From: Flagellimonas maritima
GTDB taxonomy: Bacteria > Bacteroidota > Bacteroidia > Flavobacteriales > Flavobacteriaceae
Length of the DNA stretch: 64,000 bases
Direction of reading: 5' to 3'
Assembly: GCF_003269425.1 (NCBI RefSeq)
Contig: NZ_CP030104.1
Location: forward strand, 3,381,001 to 3,445,000
Both the position numbers and the translations under genes were made by a program. Numbering within the stretch: the first letter of the stretch is position 1; each line of letters begins with the position of its first letter. Shown here one piece after another: positions 60,829 through 64,000 of the stretch. The notes under the pieces were generated by a model. That model saw only the letters and a list, made by a program, of their open reading frames with translations, searched no databases and was not told the origin of the DNA.

Positions 60829-61926
60829 TTATTCGCAACCAGCTGTAAAGCCATTGGCACTGAATTTAGTTTGGACAGCTCCCTGTAACCCCCCATTTGT
60901 CAGTTGGATTACCAGATTGTTATCCCCGCTGCCATCTCTTTTTGGTGTGCAATATTCAAATAAATAGAAACTATTGGCCTGTTCAGAAACTCGCTGGGAG
61001 ATTTGTGTGAACGTTGTTTCCAATTCTTCCTTGTTTCCCGCAAAGACACTTGCTGTTTTACCGATGGCACTTAATACATTTGTATCTATTTCAGAACCAA
61101 GACCAATGGTGAAAAAAGAAATATTTCGATTAGCATTATTCACCGCGCTTAAAGCAGCTTCTTCCGTAAACCGTGAAGCTTGGTCGGTACCATCCGTGAA
61201 TAATACGATGGAAGCGGCACCTATTATCGATGCATCGTTATTCTCTTTGATTCTGTCCTCTGCGATATCAGTAGACTTTATGACAGCTCCATATAAATCG
61301 GTTGATGGGTCATTACTGATTTCTGTAGTAATACCTTCAATTGCAGCAGTAAGTTCTGTAGCGGAGGATGTAGGCTCATTTAATAAGTGCAATTCATCTT
61401 CTCCATCAAACCAATAAATCGCCATTTTAAAAGAATCCGTTTCCGGAGAGGGGATTACATTGGCGATAAAGCTTGTAGAAGCTGTTTTTAGCTCATCCAG
61501 ACTACTTTCCAGAACACTATTGCTCAAATCCAAAACCAGCAAAGTAGTATTGTTGAAAATTTGTGAATTTGATGATATTCTAGCAGAAGATTCAGAAGAA
61601 GAAATCGTATTGAAACAATCATCGTTTCGTCCCTGTTCGTATATCGTGAATTGGTCGGCAGTTAAACCCGATACTGGGATACCGGAAGAATCGGAAACCT
61701 TAAAAAGAATAGAAACTTTTCCCGGCAATGATGTGAATTGGTCTTGAATGGAAAGCAATAATTCATTTTCTTCAAATCCTAAGCAATCATCGGGCTCCTT
61801 ACCTTGACCCAATTCTTCTTGATTAATGTCGAAATTGACATCATCATCTGAATTTCCGCAAGAAGAAAGAATGGACAGTAAAGAAATTGAGAAAACTAAA
61901 AAAATAAGCTTGAAAATATATTTCAT
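60829..61926 (-). CDS. VWA domain lipoprotein
   Basis: A surface or periplasmic lipoprotein of about 365 aa. Signal MKYIFKLIFLVFSISLLSILSSC gives the lipid-anchored cysteine near residue 23. The VWA domain carries the metal site LLVLDLSNSVLESS (DxSxS) and FTDGTDQASRFTEE. The N-terminal 70 residues after the Cys are acidic and probably disordered; a calcium-binding role is possible. The start is ATG 61926; the longer frame from 61950 is less likely. Function is unknown, perhaps adhesion or complex assembly. Confidence 0.82.
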   Translation of the reverse strand: MKYIFKLIFLVFSISLLSILSSCGNSDDDVNFDINQEELGQGKEPDDCLGFEENELLLSIQDQFTSLPGKVSILFKVSDSSGIPVSGLTADQFTIYEQGRNDDCFNTISSSESSARISSNSQIFNNTTLLVLDLSNSVLESSLDELKTASTSFIANVIPSPETDSFKMAIYWFDGEDELHLLNEPTSSATELTAAIEGITTEISNDPSTDLYGAVIKSTDIAEDRIKENNDASIIGAASIVLFTDGTDQASRFTEEAALSAVNNANRNISFFTIGLGSEIDTNVLSAIGKTASVFAGNKEELETTFTQISQRVSEQANSFYLFEYCTPKRDGSGDNNLVIQLTNGGLQGAVQTKFSANGFTAGCE

Positions 61927-62108
61927 TTTTATAAAGTTGAGGTTCTTCATGCAAAACGCTTGATTTCCATGAAAATTATCTTCAAAATGGACAATTGCAT
62001 TAAAGAAAAGTTAAAAAAAATGACCATTTGTTAAAAAAAAATTAATCCAATCAATTTTTGGTAACTTCAACATATAAACAAATCAAACTTCAATCAATCT
62101 AAAATACT

Positions 62109-62570
62109 ATGCCAACGTATCAAATTAAAGTAAATGGAGAATCCAAAACTGTGGATGTTGCAGCGGATACTCCAATCTTATGGGTACTCCGAGATCATTT
62201 GGATTTAGTGGGTACAAAATATGGATGTGGAATCGGTCAGTGCGGTTCCTGTACCATACATGTTGATGGAACCGCCATGAGAAGCTGCTCCATGACTTTG
62301 GACCAAGTGGACGGGAAGTCCATAACTACCATAGAGGGATTATCCAAAGATGGCAAGCACCCTGTTCAAGAGGCATGGAAGGAAGTCGATGTACCTCAGT
62401 GCGGTTATTGCCAAGCTGGACAGATTATGACCGCTTCCGCTTTATTGGAAAGCAATCCAAAGCCTACCGAGGACGACGTTAAAAATGCTATGCACGGAAA
62501 CATATGTAGGTGTGCATCATATACCAGAATTCGTAAGGCAGTTATGTCCGCGGCCGAGAATATGGACTAA
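62109..62570 (+). CDS. Molybdenum hydroxylase small subunit, 2Fe-2S protein
   Basis: A 153-aa iron-sulfur subunit of the xanthine oxidase family (isoquinoline 1-oxidoreductase alpha type). The N-terminal plant-type cluster ligands are in GTKYGCGIGQCGSCTIHVDG, and the C-terminal cluster in QCGYCQAGQIM and GNICRCASYTRI. At 153 aa it is full length. It is followed 37 bp later by the large Mo subunit gene. The electron acceptor and substrate are not evident. Confidence 0.93.
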   Translation: MPTYQIKVNGESKTVDVAADTPILWVLRDHLDLVGTKYGCGIGQCGSCTIHVDGTAMRSCSMTLDQVDGKSITTIEGLSKDGKHPVQEAWKEVDVPQCGYCQAGQIMTASALLESNPKPTEDDVKNAMHGNICRCASYTRIRKAVMSAAENMD

Positions 62571-62607
62571 TTAAAAACGTTTACATCTTTCAACTAAAAC
62601 ATTCAAA

Positions 62608-64000
62608 ATGTCAACAAATAAAACACTAACATTCAGCAGAAGAGCTTTTATGCGCACATCTTCATTGGCAGGAGGCGGAATGCTGATTGGTTTCAACTTA
62701 TTCCAGGCGTGTAAGCCCAAGGCCGCACCACCAATTGACCTAGCCCAATTGAATTATAATGATTTCAATGCGTTCATACAAATTGCGGACAATGGAGCCG
62801 TTACCATTTTTTCACCCAATCCAGAAATAGGGCAAGGCGTAAAGACTTCCATGCCAATGATCATTGCAGAAGAGCTTGACGTGGCTTGGAAGGATGTTTA
62901 TGTTAAGCAAGGTGTTCTAGACACGGAGAACTACACCAGACAGGTAGCAGGAGGGAGCCAATCCATTCGGCAAGGCTGGGATGCGCTCAGACAGACGGGT
63001 GCCACGGCAAAACAAATGCTTGTCAATGCTGCTGCTGCAAAATGGGGTGTAGATGCATCTGAACTAAAAGTGAGTGAAGGAGTGATTACCAATGCTGCAG
63101 GAGAGACCTTAGGCTATGGTGATGTTGTTAGGGAAGCAGCATTATTGGAAGTACCCGAAGATGTAGCGCTCAAAGAGCCAAAAGATTATAAAATAATTGG
63201 AAAGGATGCATCAAATGTGGACATTGATAAAATTGTCACTGGCAAGCCATTGTTTGGATTGGACTATAAAGTTGATGGAATGGTCTATGCAGCAGTGGTA
63301 AGGCCACCAGCTTTTGGGCATAAATTAATTTCTTTTGATGATACTGAGGCTCGTTCCATGTCAGGCGTTGTGGATATTTTTAAAATTGGAGATAAAGTGC
63401 GAGGATTATTGGAAGAAGACCCAAGTTTCTCTAGTAAAATTTCATCCAGCGATAAGGTGGTTGTCGTGGCCAATTCCACGTGGCAAGCATTAAAGGCCAA
63501 AGAAGCAATAAAAGCAGAATGGGAAGAAGATACCACTATTGAAAGTACAGAAGAACACGATAAAATTCTTACTGACTTATTGGACGGAGATAGTTTTGAA
63601 ACGCCACGTTCCGATGGTGATATTAAAAAAGGTTTTGCTCAAGCAGATGATATTCTGGAACGTACTTATGAATCACCATTCTTACCTCATAATTGTATGG
63701 AGCCCATGAATTTCTTTGCCAATGTTACAGAAGAGAAAGTACATTTGGCGGGACCTATCCAAACCCCAGCTTGGAAAGCTGGTTTAGTTGCGAAAATGCT
63801 GGGTCGGGAAGAAGGTGATATTTACTTGGAGATGACGCGAATGGGCGGAGGTTTCGGTAGAAGACTTTACGGTGATTTTGTGATTGAAGCCGCCGAGATT
63901 TCAAACCACATTAAAAAACCTGTTAAAGTTGTCTATAGCAGAGAAGACGATATGCAAACAGGTGTTTATAGACCAGCAATAAAATATCGAATCAAAGCTG
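62608..64000 (+). CDS. Molybdenum hydroxylase large subunit, partial (runs off window)
   Basis: Mo-containing subunit of an IorB/aldehyde oxidoreductase-type enzyme; about 464 codons are seen with no stop. The N-terminus has a Tat-like motif (SRRAFM, 10-15) followed by GGGMLIGFNLFQAC, where C35 may be a lipidated cysteine. FNAFIQIADNGAVTIF, NPEIGQGVKTSMPMIIAEELD and MGGGFGRRLYGDF (cofactor binding) are typical. It is exported in folded form through Tat and would act in the periplasm with the Fe-S subunit upstream. The C-terminal half lies beyond the window. Confidence 0.9.
   Translation, partial: MSTNKTLTFSRRAFMRTSSLAGGGMLIGFNLFQACKPKAAPPIDLAQLNYNDFNAFIQIADNGAVTIFSPNPEIGQGVKTSMPMIIAEELDVAWKDVYVKQGVLDTENYTRQVAGGSQSIRQGWDALRQTGATAKQMLVNAAAAKWGVDASELKVSEGVITNAAGETLGYGDVVREAALLEVPEDVALKEPKDYKIIGKDASNVDIDKIVTGKPLFGLDYKVDGMVYAAVVRPPAFGHKLISFDDTEARSMSGVVDIFKIGDKVRGLLEEDPSFSSKISSSDKVVVVANSTWQALKAKEAIKAEWEEDTTIESTEEHDKILTDLLDGDSFETPRSDGDIKKGFAQADDILERTYESPFLPHNCMEPMNFFANVTEEKVHLAGPIQTPAWKAGLVAKMLGREEGDIYLEMTRMGGGFGRRLYGDFVIEAAEISNHIKKPVKVVYSREDDMQTGVYRPAIKYRIKA

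Overview
The window looks like chromosomal DNA of a marine-type flavobacterium (Bacteroidota, Flavobacteriaceae). The evidence is the short primary sigma factor (287 aa), the PorX response regulator of the type IX secretion system, the LpxC-FabZ fusion, the standalone proline dehydrogenase, the bifunctional HisB and HisIE, and several TAnnTTTG promoter -7 elements. I see no rRNA, tRNA, CRISPR array, prophage or intact insertion sequence. Nearly all of it is ordinary core genome, with the unusual material in the intergenic regions and in proteins too small for normal ORF calling.

Layout. 0-10.3 kb: sterol desaturase-like oxygenase, TerC, a lipoprotein, an XRE regulator divergent from a cytosolic M14 peptidase across a palindrome-rich spacer, Lrp regulator, DinB protein, aroB, proline dehydrogenase, DUF4258-like protein and alanine dehydrogenase. 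10.2-12.5 kb (minus strand): porX, tsaE and a 45-aa exported peptide. 12.5-20.3 kb (plus strand): HD hydrolase, then the lipid A/translation/fatty acid run lpxD, lpxC-fabZ, lpxA, efp, a second lpxD, sucD, fabG. 20.3-23.2 kb: VWA membrane protein and SPFH protein.

23.2-32.0 kb: a full histidine operon, hisG-D-C-B-H-A-F-IE, with an acetyltransferase and a DinB-like gene inserted. It is preceded by an attenuator readable from sequence: a 17-aa leader peptide with three consecutive His codons, an antiterminator arm and a terminator hairpin. Each large gap in the operon holds repeat-derived sequence (REP-like hairpins, heptamer arrays).

32.1-45 kb: DUF1853 nuclease-fold protein, VWA/MoxR-type ATPase pair, tandem alpha/beta hydrolases, cysE-cysM, DUF2461, DUF72, phosphatidylserine decarboxylase, acyl-CoA thioesterase and M19 dipeptidase. 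45.0-47.6 kb: a protein with an HPt-like fold lacking the histidine, an acidic partner, two tiny paralogous proteins (32 and 33 aa) and the primary sigma factor gene. 47.8-57 kb: SF2 helicase, glycosyltransferase, two lipoproteins (one a GH92 mannosidase), menB and a serine hydrolase. 57-64 kb: pirin, a three-gene cell-wall cluster (3D-domain lipoprotein, amidase, exported M14 peptidase), a 55-aa membrane protein, a VWA lipoprotein, and a two-gene molybdenum hydroxylase whose large subunit runs off the window.

The best candidates for undescribed biology are the twin microproteins at 46.4-46.6 kb, the TTACAnnTGTAA operator array at 2.66-2.93 kb, and the flavobacterial his attenuator at 23.2-23.3 kb.
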